DNA of 14,099 bases from an uncultured Bacteroidota bacterium (GTDB taxonomy: Bacteria; Bacteroidota; Bacteroidia; UKL13-3), in the NCBI GenBank assembly GCA_903888395.1, contig CAISTO010000125.1, positions 1 to 14,099 on the forward strand. The letters run 5' to 3'. This document shows, in pieces, positions 1 through 7,305 of this stretch. The position numbers and the translations under genes were made by a program. Position 1 is the first letter of the stretch. Every line of letters starts with the position of its first letter. The notes under the pieces were generated by a model. That model saw only the letters and a program-made list of their open reading frames with translations. It searched no databases and was not told the origin of the DNA.

Positions 1-1018
1 CTATGATTTTATCAAATTCAGGTATTCTATTTAGAAGATATAATGAATTGTATTTAAAATATAAAAATTCTTTAAAATAAGGATAAACAGACAGTCCCAT
101 TTCTGAATATTTTAATGACTCAACATAATTGCCATTATTATGATACAGTTGAGATAATGCATAATTATATTCAAGGTAATTAACAATATTACTTTTATCT
201 ACCTTACTTAAACCAATTAAGAAATATTTTTCAGCGTTATTGAAATTTTTTTCAGTTGAATACTTATAACCAAGTTCTAAATAATCAGTAATATTTTCTG
301 TTACTTCTTCATTCAAGTTCTTAATATCAACTGTATTCTTTTCCACTTGTTTTTTCAAAACATCCAACTGACTTTTCAAATCATCTAAATATTTAAAATC
401 TGGACTAAATTCTTGAACTGTATTTAATAATTCTTCAGCCTTTTCTATTTTACCTTCATCCTTTGCCACCACAGCGTTTCCAAATGTAGTAATAGTGGCT
501 ACATTCATTTCCTTGTCAGGTATATTTGGCTCTGTAAACGGCATGGATATGCTTAAGGCCAATTCTTTTGCTATATTAGTTTTTAGCATAAGCCATGTTG
601 ACAATTTCCCTTCTTGTTTTTTACTGAATTTTATATCACCTGTTTCAGTATCTGTTAACCTTGCATTTATTACCAATACATCATTTAAAATATAGATATC
701 TCCTACCAATAAATACTTAACGCCTAAAATTTTACCCGCTTTTACAGTTGTGGTTTTATCAACTGCTGAAGAAGACTGAAAATTTTGCTCCTTTAATATC
801 TTTTGAATTTGAGCTCTTTCAACTAATTGCAATCGCTCTGGTGAAACATTTGATTCAATGTCTGTAATAAGCATGCTGCTCATGGCTTTTCCTAAACCAT
901 CATATTTTGGGATACCTGAGGTATTCTCAAAATCGAGAATTGCCACTTTAAGTAATTGAGCATTAATGTTTGTAATTACAAAAAAAAAGTAAAGTAATAG
1001 AAGTAAAATATTTTTCAT
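1..1018 (-). CDS. Secreted CsgG-like protein with TPR-like C-terminus (3' end cut by window edge)
   Basis: I translated the minus strand from the ATG at 1018; the frame stays open for 339 codons to the window edge, so the C-terminus is missing. Residues 1-20 form a signal peptide (hydrophobic run, probable cleavage NINA|Q), with no lipobox Cys, so the product should be soluble in the periplasm rather than a lipoprotein as CsgG itself is. Residues 23-155 resemble the CsgG/TolB-N-like alpha/beta domain: KVAILDFENTSG, then MLITDI, VERAQIQKILKEQ, AGKILGVKYLLVGDIY and ARLTDTETGDI. Residues 180-330 are helical with TPR-like pairs (for example NNAEKYFLIGL and YVESLKYSEMGL). The CsgG-like domain is clearly related to the one ending the neighbouring gene, whose stop lies 3 bases upstream, so both are surely co-transcribed. 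Role unknown; a periplasmic scaffold or ligand-binding partner of the neighbour is my inference. Confidence 0.8.
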   Translation of the reverse strand, partial: MKNILLLLLYFFFVITNINAQLLKVAILDFENTSGIPKYDGLGKAMSSMLITDIESNVSPERLQLVERAQIQKILKEQNFQSSSAVDKTTTVKAGKILGVKYLLVGDIYILNDVLVINARLTDTETGDIKFSKKQEGKLSTWLMLKTNIAKELALSISMPFTEPNIPDKEMNVATITTFGNAVVAKDEGKIEKAEELLNTVQEFSPDFKYLDDLKSQLDVLKKQVEKNTVDIKNLNEEVTENITDYLELGYKYSTEKNFNNAEKYFLIGLSKVDKSNIVNYLEYNYALSQLYHNNGNYVESLKYSEMGLSVYPYFKEFLYFKYNSLYLLNRIPEFDKII

Positions 1019-1021
1019 TTA

Positions 1022-2761
1022 TTATAATTTAGAAAGCATGTTTTTAACAGGAGCAAAATTTGGATATGTTTTATTTAATTTAGATAAAATATCTTTTGCC
1101 TTTTTCTTTTCTCCAATATCATAATAATCTAATGCTTTAGAATATAGATTTGCATCTTCATAGGTAAGTGCTTTGGAATTTTCATTGGTTTCCAAATCCT
1201 TCTTTTCAGCAGCAGTAATTTTTATATCTAAAGTATTTATAATTTTCCATGCAAGTTGTTTTTGGATTTTAAAAAAGCTGGATAATTGTCCATCAACTCC
1301 ATCGGATTTTAATATTTTTCCGGTCTCCACATCAATAAACCTTGCATCTAATCTCAAACTACCCATCATCTCAAAGTAACCTCCAGTAAGTATAATTTGA
1401 GCTCCTAATAATTTTCCTACTTTTGCGGCAGTGCTGGGATCAAATTCCTTGCTATTACTTAACTTCTGCTCTTTTAATATACTTTCTAATTTATCTCTCT
1501 CAACAATTGCTAGCATATTAATATTAGACAAATCTGTTATTAACATATCTGCTAAACCTTTTTTTAACTTATCCATTGAATGGTCTCCACCTGAATTATC
1601 AAAATAAATAATAGCCAACCTTTTAGCATTCTTATCTTTTGTCCTTTTATTTAAATCCTTCGTAGCGGATAAATCATCAGTACTTGACATATTTTTAAGT
1701 TCACCATCTCCCTTTACTATTTCCTTTACTTCTCTCAAGTCACTACCCATTGTAGAGGTATCATTTGATTGTTTTTGTTGAAGAAACAACATTGTGAAAG
1801 TTATAAGTAATAATGCAACAATCCCTAAAATAATAAATAGACTTCTTTTTTTATTTACTGACGAATCTTTTCTTATTTCTTCTGTATCAGTCTTTATGTC
1901 AATTACTTTTTCTTTTATATTTTCTAAATTAATAAATATCTCTTTATGGTCTTCTTTTAATGCCGAGATATACTCTTCCATATTAGCTTTTGATAAATCT
2001 AAATAGGAATCTGGATCAATATTAGTTTTTTTAGCGTTTTTTAGTATTTCAGCAATTGTTTTATAATATTCATTCAATGCTTCTATTTGAATGTTAGAAA
2101 CTTTTTTATTATGGGCTATGGCATTTCTTATCACCCTTATATCCTCAAGAATATACCTTAATGAATCCCTAGTTGATTTTGAAAGTTCTATATCTGATGA
2201 ATGAAATATCTCCTCTATTCCTTTAAAAATATTCTTATCTAATAATATATTTGACAACTCACTAAATGTGGTTCCACTTAACACTCCAGATTCATCAGCG
2301 CTCTTAATCCATTTATCAATAACTTCTTGCTTAAAAAGTTCTTGTAGTTTAAAAATAACATTTTCTTTTCCGCCTAATTGCTCTGTTATAACATCTCTTA
2401 CAATTAATTCGAGTGCTCTAACTTGCTTAATAGCAGTTTCTTCTGAAATTAAAGCTTTTTCAAATTCAAAAACAATATTCATGTTTTTTGTAATGGTTTC
2501 TAACCATAACGATAATCGCAAACAAGAAAGACGCGTTTTTTGATTGTCCAACTGATGAGTATAAAATTGCCTCAAAGCCTCTTCGAATTCATTCAACATG
2601 GATTCATTAACTCCGAATATTTCAGACACTTTTGCAGCAGAAAGAGTCGACTTGGTTTTTTTATAACCATCTATATTAAACTCGATAAAGTTTGAGTTTA
2701 ATTTTTCTCCAACCTGGTTTAAAGCAGATTGAATGCTATTAATAATTAGAATATTTTTCAT
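1022..2761 (-). CDS. HEPN domain - transmembrane helix - CsgG-like domain fusion protein
   Basis: The 579-residue protein has three parts. Residues 1-245 are all-helical and carry RNAIAH at 212-217, the Rx4-6H signature of HEPN ribonucleases, in a helical setting that recalls Swt1-like HEPN domains (family assignment by eye). Residues 258-300 look like a coiled coil. After the basic stretch NKKR, residues 307-327 form one transmembrane helix. Residues 380-515 are a CsgG/TolB-N-like domain (RLAIIYFDNSGG, MLITDL, IVERDKLESILKEQ, GKLLGAQIILTGGYF, ARFIDVETGKI), and 533-577 look like a TPR hairpin. Positive-inside charge puts HEPN in the cytoplasm and the CsgG-like part in the periplasm. The gene is 3 bases from the secreted CsgG-like gene downstream and 2 bases from the DUF350-like gene upstream. 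I infer that periplasmic binding controls a cytoplasmic RNase; the HEPN could instead be only structural. Confidence 0.82.
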   Translation of the reverse strand: MKNILIINSIQSALNQVGEKLNSNFIEFNIDGYKKTKSTLSAAKVSEIFGVNESMLNEFEEALRQFYTHQLDNQKTRLSCLRLSLWLETITKNMNIVFEFEKALISEETAIKQVRALELIVRDVITEQLGGKENVIFKLQELFKQEVIDKWIKSADESGVLSGTTFSELSNILLDKNIFKGIEEIFHSSDIELSKSTRDSLRYILEDIRVIRNAIAHNKKVSNIQIEALNEYYKTIAEILKNAKKTNIDPDSYLDLSKANMEEYISALKEDHKEIFINLENIKEKVIDIKTDTEEIRKDSSVNKKRSLFIILGIVALLLITFTMLFLQQKQSNDTSTMGSDLREVKEIVKGDGELKNMSSTDDLSATKDLNKRTKDKNAKRLAIIYFDNSGGDHSMDKLKKGLADMLITDLSNINMLAIVERDKLESILKEQKLSNSKEFDPSTAAKVGKLLGAQIILTGGYFEMMGSLRLDARFIDVETGKILKSDGVDGQLSSFFKIQKQLAWKIINTLDIKITAAEKKDLETNENSKALTYEDANLYSKALDYYDIGEKKKAKDILSKLNKTYPNFAPVKNMLSKL

Positions 2762-2763
2762 TC

Positions 2764-3270
2764 CTAAAAGAATCTTGGAACTTGTGGATAAGGAATCAAT
2801 GCTTCACATAAATGACCTACATATTCATCTAAAATAATGGAAAGTCCTAATATAATGGCACCTGTTACCAAAGCCAATCCTATATTATTCTTTTTTATTT
2901 CTTCCCCTTCATTTTCATGGGTTAATTGAAACAAAATAAATAAGCCAACTGCTATTACCACAAGTGTGCATATGATTCCTATTACCACAAATAAAGCTAC
3001 ATAACCCAAAGAGGTAAGTATACTATTCATAGCAATTTCATTACCTTGGTTTAATATCCTAATGGCACTTACCGCTGGATTAATAATAGAAGATAAAATG
3101 AGTGATCCCGACAAGATGATACCTGTTTGAAATACGGCAAATGCATTGTTATTCTCTGTAATTGAATACTGTTTTTTCATAAAATAATTCACAGCTTTGT
3201 AAATTATTATTAAGGCCAAAATTCCAATAAAAAAGGCTAGTAAAAATTGAATGATGATGATTGTTTTCAT
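2764..3270 (-). CDS. DUF350-like four-helix membrane protein
   Basis: The 168-residue protein is strongly hydrophobic, with four predicted membrane helices at about 4-25, 43-65, 86-116 and 128-148. Two segments resemble one another: NNAFAVFQTGIILSGSLIL (41-59) and NNIGLALVTGAIILGLSIIL (128-147). Both start with paired Asn, contain a mid-helix Gly and end in a small/hydrophobic pattern; such a two-fold repeat of helix pairs is typical of the DUF350 (YjfL-like) family, my tentative assignment. DUF350 proteins elsewhere often sit beside envelope-stress or glutathionylspermidine-related genes, but their molecular role is not established. The gene lies 2 bases before the HEPN-CsgG fusion and 21 bases after the transglutaminase-like gene, so it belongs to the operon. 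It may be a small membrane subunit of the complex. It could also be an unrelated four-helix protein. Confidence 0.7.
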   Translation of the reverse strand: MKTIIIIQFLLAFFIGILALIIIYKAVNYFMKKQYSITENNNAFAVFQTGIILSGSLILSSIINPAVSAIRILNQGNEIAMNSILTSLGYVALFVVIGIICTLVVIAVGLFILFQLTHENEGEEIKKNNIGLALVTGAIILGLSIILDEYVGHLCEALIPYPQVPRFF

Positions 3271-3291
3271 ATAGATAGTTGTTTGTTTGAT

Positions 3292-4860
3292 TTATAAATT
3301 ATTAAATAATGTGATATCCCAATTGTTCATGTTTTGTATTTCTGCAGGAATCATTCCTATTCTAAACCCTTTGGAGGTTAGTTCTACTGCATAATGATTA
3401 ACTCCCTGAATGTTTTTATACGACCCACCCCCTACAGGTAAGCCTACTCCTAATATGCTGTGCCCATAAGTGCTACTAACCCATATTGATGCAGGTATAT
3501 TTAGCTTTTTTAGTATGGCATATCCCAAAAGGCTTCTGGTATCGCAATCCCCTTTTAAATTATGCAAAAATTCATAAGGCGATTGAACACCTCCAGGAAT
3601 ATTGGGCAAGCATGGTTTTCCGTCTTTGTGATAGCTTGTAATAAAATCAGAATTGCCATTTTTTACTACTTCCTCACAGGTCCAATCATGTACCAAACAA
3701 TAGGGTATTTCTTGAATAAAAGTAACTACCATTTCGGCAGTTTGTAACATGTTTAAATTTTTGCTGCTAGCTTGATCGCTTAATACTTTTGTTACTGCAT
3801 CTATTTTCGCATTATCTGTTTGTTCAAGCTCATTGTATAAGGTATTAAAATATTGAATTGGGTCGTTCGATACGTCCTCTGCTGCATACTTTTTATGTTT
3901 ACCCTGTGTATCAAAAAATGCCAAAGAAGAGGTTGAATATTTTGCATCATAACTATTTGGTATAAAATCTTTCCATTTTATTTCCTTGTCAAATAGATAA
4001 TCTATATTATTTCCGTTATCCTCATTTGATTTCCTTGGTGGATTAGTTTTTATGTTTTCTGTTTTTGTTTCTTTAGGAATTACAATATTTTGATGCGTAT
4101 AAAAATAATAAATCACAGCACATACCAAAATACTAGTAAATAGAAAGGACGCCCTTGAGGCAAATTTACTCCCAATTAAACTCGATATAAAATAACCAAT
4201 TAATATAAATAATACAATATAAAACAATGCTGGAAATGTGCTCCAACAAAAAGCCATAAACAATACTCCAAATATTGCTCCCAGTACTTTCCAAAATATA
4301 TTTATGTTTTCAAGTATTGGTGGTTTTGGTGGCGGTAATGGTGGCGGTAATGGTGGCTGAACCTTACCTCCACCATGTTCCACAACTTCTGGTTTATTAT
4401 TATTTGATTCTGATTTTATTTTAACATCATCAACATTTGTCCCTTTTTCATAGTTAGCTTTAGCAGGTTCTTTTATATCTATTTGAAAATAGATGTCTCC
4501 TGAAATTTCAAATAACTGTTGTGGTAAAAAATCAGAGGAACTTTTGTAATTCCTTTGTATATTTTTTATCAATACTTGATAAATTGGTCCTAGGTAAACT
4601 TTTTTCTCATCAAGTAAAATAAAGATATCTGTTTGATGAAAAAAAAGATTTCCAAAAGATTTTGGTCTTATTTTTTTTACAAATAAATAATCTCCAGTTT
4701 TGTTTTCTTCCAAATCAAAAACAGATAGTTTTTCTATCTTTTCTATTTTCAAATAAGTAATCTTAATTTTTGAAAATTGAAATAAACCTTTTGCTCCATT
4801 ATTTTTTGTTTTATATAATGCAGTAAATTGTCCTTTACAAGCTTGTTTCGTTACTCCCAC
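3292..4860 (-). CDS. Membrane protein with extracytoplasmic transglutaminase-like domain
   Basis: The 522-residue protein has no signal peptide. Residues 1-135 form a beta-rich soluble domain that I do not recognise. A proline-rich linker follows (169-181, PPLPPPLPPPKPP), then three hydrophobic helices (about 187-205, 209-230, 236-254), and a C-terminal domain from about 285. That domain has GDCDTRSLLGYAILKKLNIP (437-456) and GHSILGVG (466-473), the Cys439 and His467 patterns of transglutaminase-like cysteine enzymes; Glu493 in YAVELTS may be the third residue of a Cys-His-acid triad. With three membrane helices and a cytoplasmic N-terminus, this domain faces the periplasm. Members of this superfamily act as proteases, amidases or cross-linkers, so the substrate cannot be told. 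The gene lies 5 bases after the OmpA-like gene and 21 before the DUF350-like gene. A periplasmic enzyme acting on a partner or on the cell wall is an inference. Confidence 0.78.
   Translation of the reverse strand: MGVTKQACKGQFTALYKTKNNGAKGLFQFSKIKITYLKIEKIEKLSVFDLEENKTGDYLFVKKIRPKSFGNLFFHQTDIFILLDEKKVYLGPIYQVLIKNIQRNYKSSSDFLPQQLFEISGDIYFQIDIKEPAKANYEKGTNVDDVKIKSESNNNKPEVVEHGGGKVQPPLPPPLPPPKPPILENINIFWKVLGAIFGVLFMAFCWSTFPALFYIVLFILIGYFISSLIGSKFASRASFLFTSILVCAVIYYFYTHQNIVIPKETKTENIKTNPPRKSNEDNGNNIDYLFDKEIKWKDFIPNSYDAKYSTSSLAFFDTQGKHKKYAAEDVSNDPIQYFNTLYNELEQTDNAKIDAVTKVLSDQASSKNLNMLQTAEMVVTFIQEIPYCLVHDWTCEEVVKNGNSDFITSYHKDGKPCLPNIPGGVQSPYEFLHNLKGDCDTRSLLGYAILKKLNIPASIWVSSTYGHSILGVGLPVGGGSYKNIQGVNHYAVELTSKGFRIGMIPAEIQNMNNWDITLFNNL
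4328..4357 (-). repeat. 12-bp tandem repeat encoding a proline-rich linker
   Basis: On the plus strand GGTGGCGGTAAT occurs twice in a row followed by half a unit (GGTGGC). Read on the minus strand it encodes the PPLPPPLPPP linker between the soluble N-terminal domain and the first membrane helix of the transglutaminase-like protein. Its GC content stands out from the surrounding AT-rich DNA. Confidence 0.85.
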
Positions 4861-4865
4861 TACTA

Positions 4866-6173
4866 TTATTTTTTATTTTTGGTATCTACTACTTTTGTTT
4901 CCGATTTTACAGATTGTGTTTTTAACAATCTTACTTCTACTCGCCTGTTCATTAACCGTCCTTCCTCACTGTCATTACTTGATTTTGGCTGAGAATCTCC
5001 CTTGCCTATTGCGGCTAGCCTTTTACCATTTACACCCAAACTAACTAAAAAACGCTTGATACTTTCTGCTCTTTTTTGCGATAAAATTTTGTTCGATTCT
5101 GAATCTCCTACATTGTCTGTATGTCCTAGTATTTCAGCAGTTAATTCCTCGTTTTTTATTAAATATTCAGCCAATTTCTGTAATTCTTTTGCAGAAGTTG
5201 GTAACAGTATATCTTCATTTGTTTTGAATTGTACATTGGGTAAACTTACCATCTCATAATTGGTGGTTGTAATGCTATCTATTGAAGCTACCGTATCTAT
5301 TTTAATAATGGTAAGTGTATCTACTTTTTCTTTATAAACTTCTACATAAACGGTATCGTGTATAGCTTCTTTTTCAACTACCTTATGCTCCTGCTCTTTA
5401 TTGCATTTCCCTGAAAACAATGCCCACAATAAACCCAAAAGCAAGGCCAAATAAAACAAACTTCCCAAACAGCCCCCTGAACGCCAAATCCCCCTAATCC
5501 AATAGAATGGATTTAACATATTCAAGCAGCCTCCTCCAACTCCTTGATTAATGGGTGGCATAAATAAAGACAAGCAACCCCCATTATCGCTAGTTGGATT
5601 TAACAAGGATAAACAGCCCGTTGGCAATGTGTCGCTTCCCGGTACTATGGTTGTATGTTCTTCTATTGGATCATTAACATATTTGGAAATTTTACAATAG
5701 GCAAATCCTTCAATTTTTCCATGATTCCTTGCGTCTTTATTTGCAACTGTATATAAAGCCGAGAATGTTTTATTAAACTGAAATACCTCTTCATCTATTA
5801 AATGATCTTGCCATAAAAATAACGGCTTGTCATTTACCATTATTGGTATGGAATCATCCTTTTTATTTAAAAACAATACCAATGTTTCACCATCTTTTTT
5901 TATTCCATTTATTTTATCATTTCCAAAATAAAATTCTAAAGGTAATGGTTTCTTCGATACGTTTTCAGCTTTTTGTTTTATAAATCCCTGTTCGCTTTCT
6001 TCTATTTTTGCTAAATATTCGCTTTCAGTTATTTCTATTGCATCATATAATCTATAACGGGGTTCTAATTGGAATTTACTTTGTACATCTATTCCACTAC
6101 CTAATTTCTCCCCCTTAAGTGTTGAAAATTGGCATTTCAATGTTCCTTTATAATATGTTTTTATTGTTCCCAA
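4866..6173 (-). CDS. Membrane-anchored OmpA-like peptidoglycan-binding protein with GGCL repeats
   Basis: The 435-residue protein ends in a clear OmpA-like domain (about 309-417): GHTDNVGD (350-357), SQKRAES, LAAIGKGDSQP, GRLMNRRVEVRL. Asp353 and Arg368 sit where the family binds the diaminopimelate of peptidoglycan. There is no signal peptide. Residues 1-175 form an unrecognised domain, probably cytoplasmic. Then comes a Gly/Cys-rich stretch with four similar units (GCLSLLNP, GGCLSLFMPP, GGGCLNMLNPF, GGCLGSLF; Cys187, 200, 216, 235), running into a single membrane helix at about 237-253. A 55-residue Thr/Asp/Val-rich linker leads to the OmpA-like domain, so this part should reach the cell wall from the inner membrane, like MotB/ZorB-type anchors. 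The gene is 5 bases from the transglutaminase-like gene and 10 from the coiled-coil membrane gene. The OmpA-like call is firm; the N-terminal role is unknown. Confidence 0.9.
   Translation of the reverse strand: MGTIKTYYKGTLKCQFSTLKGEKLGSGIDVQSKFQLEPRYRLYDAIEITESEYLAKIEESEQGFIKQKAENVSKKPLPLEFYFGNDKINGIKKDGETLVLFLNKKDDSIPIMVNDKPLFLWQDHLIDEEVFQFNKTFSALYTVANKDARNHGKIEGFAYCKISKYVNDPIEEHTTIVPGSDTLPTGCLSLLNPTSDNGGCLSLFMPPINQGVGGGCLNMLNPFYWIRGIWRSGGCLGSLFYLALLLGLLWALFSGKCNKEQEHKVVEKEAIHDTVYVEVYKEKVDTLTIIKIDTVASIDSITTTNYEMVSLPNVQFKTNEDILLPTSAKELQKLAEYLIKNEELTAEILGHTDNVGDSESNKILSQKRAESIKRFLVSLGVNGKRLAAIGKGDSQPKSSNDSEEGRLMNRRVEVRLLKTQSVKSETKVVDTKNKK
5466..5618 (-). repeat. Coding region of four GGCL peptide units
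   Basis: Residues 186-236 of the OmpA-like protein hold four units built on G-G-C-L followed by small hydrophobics and often Asn-Pro (Cys at 187, 200, 216 and 235, spaced 13, 16 and 19 residues). They lie just before the membrane helix. Confidence 0.7.
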
Positions 6174-6183
6174 TTTGATTAAA

Positions 6184-7296
6184 TTATAAGTTTAAAATTG
6201 CTTTGGCTTCTTTTTTATTAACAGCTTGTTTTTCTGTAAATACATTTTTTTCAATGGTATTAAATGGTGGGTCGGCCCATCTCATTTTTTCTTCATAATT
6301 ATAGTTCAAATGTTTAAATTTCGTATTAACCATTTCATCCATTTTTCTTTTCAATTCAATATAATCATTGGCCACAATATCAATATAAAAGGAGGTTGCC
6401 TTGGCTGCATATCCTTCTTTTGTATTGTTTCTAATTTGATACATAATAATATGACAATAGATAAAGACACCTATAAAAAATATAAATAAAACCCAAAAAC
6501 AGGGGGTTTTAGCTATGTTACTAAAGCAATTTATTATAAAATATTTTTCGCTTAAATCATTGCGCAACTCATTGGTGTTTTTCTTTAAATCATTTTCACT
6601 GTCATTGATGTATTCATCTCTATATTGAATGGCTCTTCCCAACTCATTTTTTTTAGAAAGATAAAGTCCATTTTGAGCTGCTGTTTCTTCAAATTTTTCC
6701 AGGTCGCTTTGTAACAGCAGTATTTGGTGGTTTAATTTACGTGTTTGCTCATTGATAAGTTTTTTATTTGAACCTATAAATTCTTGAATATAATAACTCC
6801 TTTTCTCATCATTTATTTGATCCAATTCATTGATTTGCAATAAACAACTAAGCGGAAACACAAGGAGTAATAGCATAATAAAATTAATTATAACCCTGAT
6901 GAAAGACACTGGAAATGTAGCCCTGAATGGATTCAATTTTTTAATTATTTTTTCTTTGCTACTTGTGGCTTCATCTGCTGCTATTGTTTCATCCTCTTCA
7001 ATGTCTTTGTATTTACTATTTTCTGCTTTTATTGGCCTTTGAATACTCAACAATGAAAATCGAATAATATTGGAAACTATCAATGACAAGGATATACCTC
7101 CAAATAATGCCATTATAAACGATGAAAATATTAAATACATCAAAAAAATACATGCAAATAAACTTGCAATCGAAATGAATAAGAACCAATTCAATAATGT
7201 ATCAAATTTGTTCTTTTCATTTACGTTTATTGAATTGTACACATTCGATTCAACACCGAATAAGTTTTCTAAGCAAAAAAGTCTGGTAATAGTCAT
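6184..7296 (-). CDS. Four-helix membrane protein with central coiled coil (DUF4407-like topology)
   Basis: The 370-residue protein has membrane helices at about 34-57, 59-80, 130-154 and 266-288, with a charged acidic loop (92-116) after the second. Between helices 3 and 4 lies a long helical segment (about 160-250, with QTRKLNHQILLLQSDLEKFEE and ENDLKKNTNELRNDLSEKYF) predicted to form a coiled coil. The C-terminal 80 residues are charged and soluble. This plan (three helices, coiled coil, fourth helix, charged tail) is the same as that of the DUF4407 protein encoded immediately upstream, 9 bases away, although sequence likeness is low. I read the two as diverged partners or a paralogous pair that may form a heteromeric complex; that is inference. 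The gene ends 10 bases before the OmpA-like gene. Four helices place both termini, and the coiled coil if helix 1 enters from inside, on defined sides; an N-in start puts the coiled coil in the periplasm. Confidence 0.7.
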   Translation of the reverse strand: MTITRLFCLENLFGVESNVYNSINVNEKNKFDTLLNWFLFISIASLFACIFLMYLIFSSFIMALFGGISLSLIVSNIIRFSLLSIQRPIKAENSKYKDIEEDETIAADEATSSKEKIIKKLNPFRATFPVSFIRVIINFIMLLLLVFPLSCLLQINELDQINDEKRSYYIQEFIGSNKKLINEQTRKLNHQILLLQSDLEKFEETAAQNGLYLSKKNELGRAIQYRDEYINDSENDLKKNTNELRNDLSEKYFIINCFSNIAKTPCFWVLFIFFIGVFIYCHIIMYQIRNNTKEGYAAKATSFYIDIVANDYIELKRKMDEMVNTKFKHLNYNYEEKMRWADPPFNTIEKNVFTEKQAVNKKEAKAILNL

Positions 7297-7305
7297 TACT
7301 TATTT

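Noticed and set aside
495..695. Plus-strand open frame within the secreted CsgG-like gene
   Set aside because: It lies wholly within a convincing minus-strand coding frame, has no family resemblance, and reads as low-complexity antisense translation.
1..2761. Curli secretion locus
   Set aside because: The CsgG-like domains lack the lipoprotein signal of CsgG, and no CsgA/B/E/F-like gene is present.
3292..6173. Homology between the N-terminal domains of the transglutaminase-like and OmpA-like proteins
   Set aside because: Both begin MGxxKxxxKG, but the likeness does not extend beyond the first ten residues by eye, so I do not claim a shared domain.
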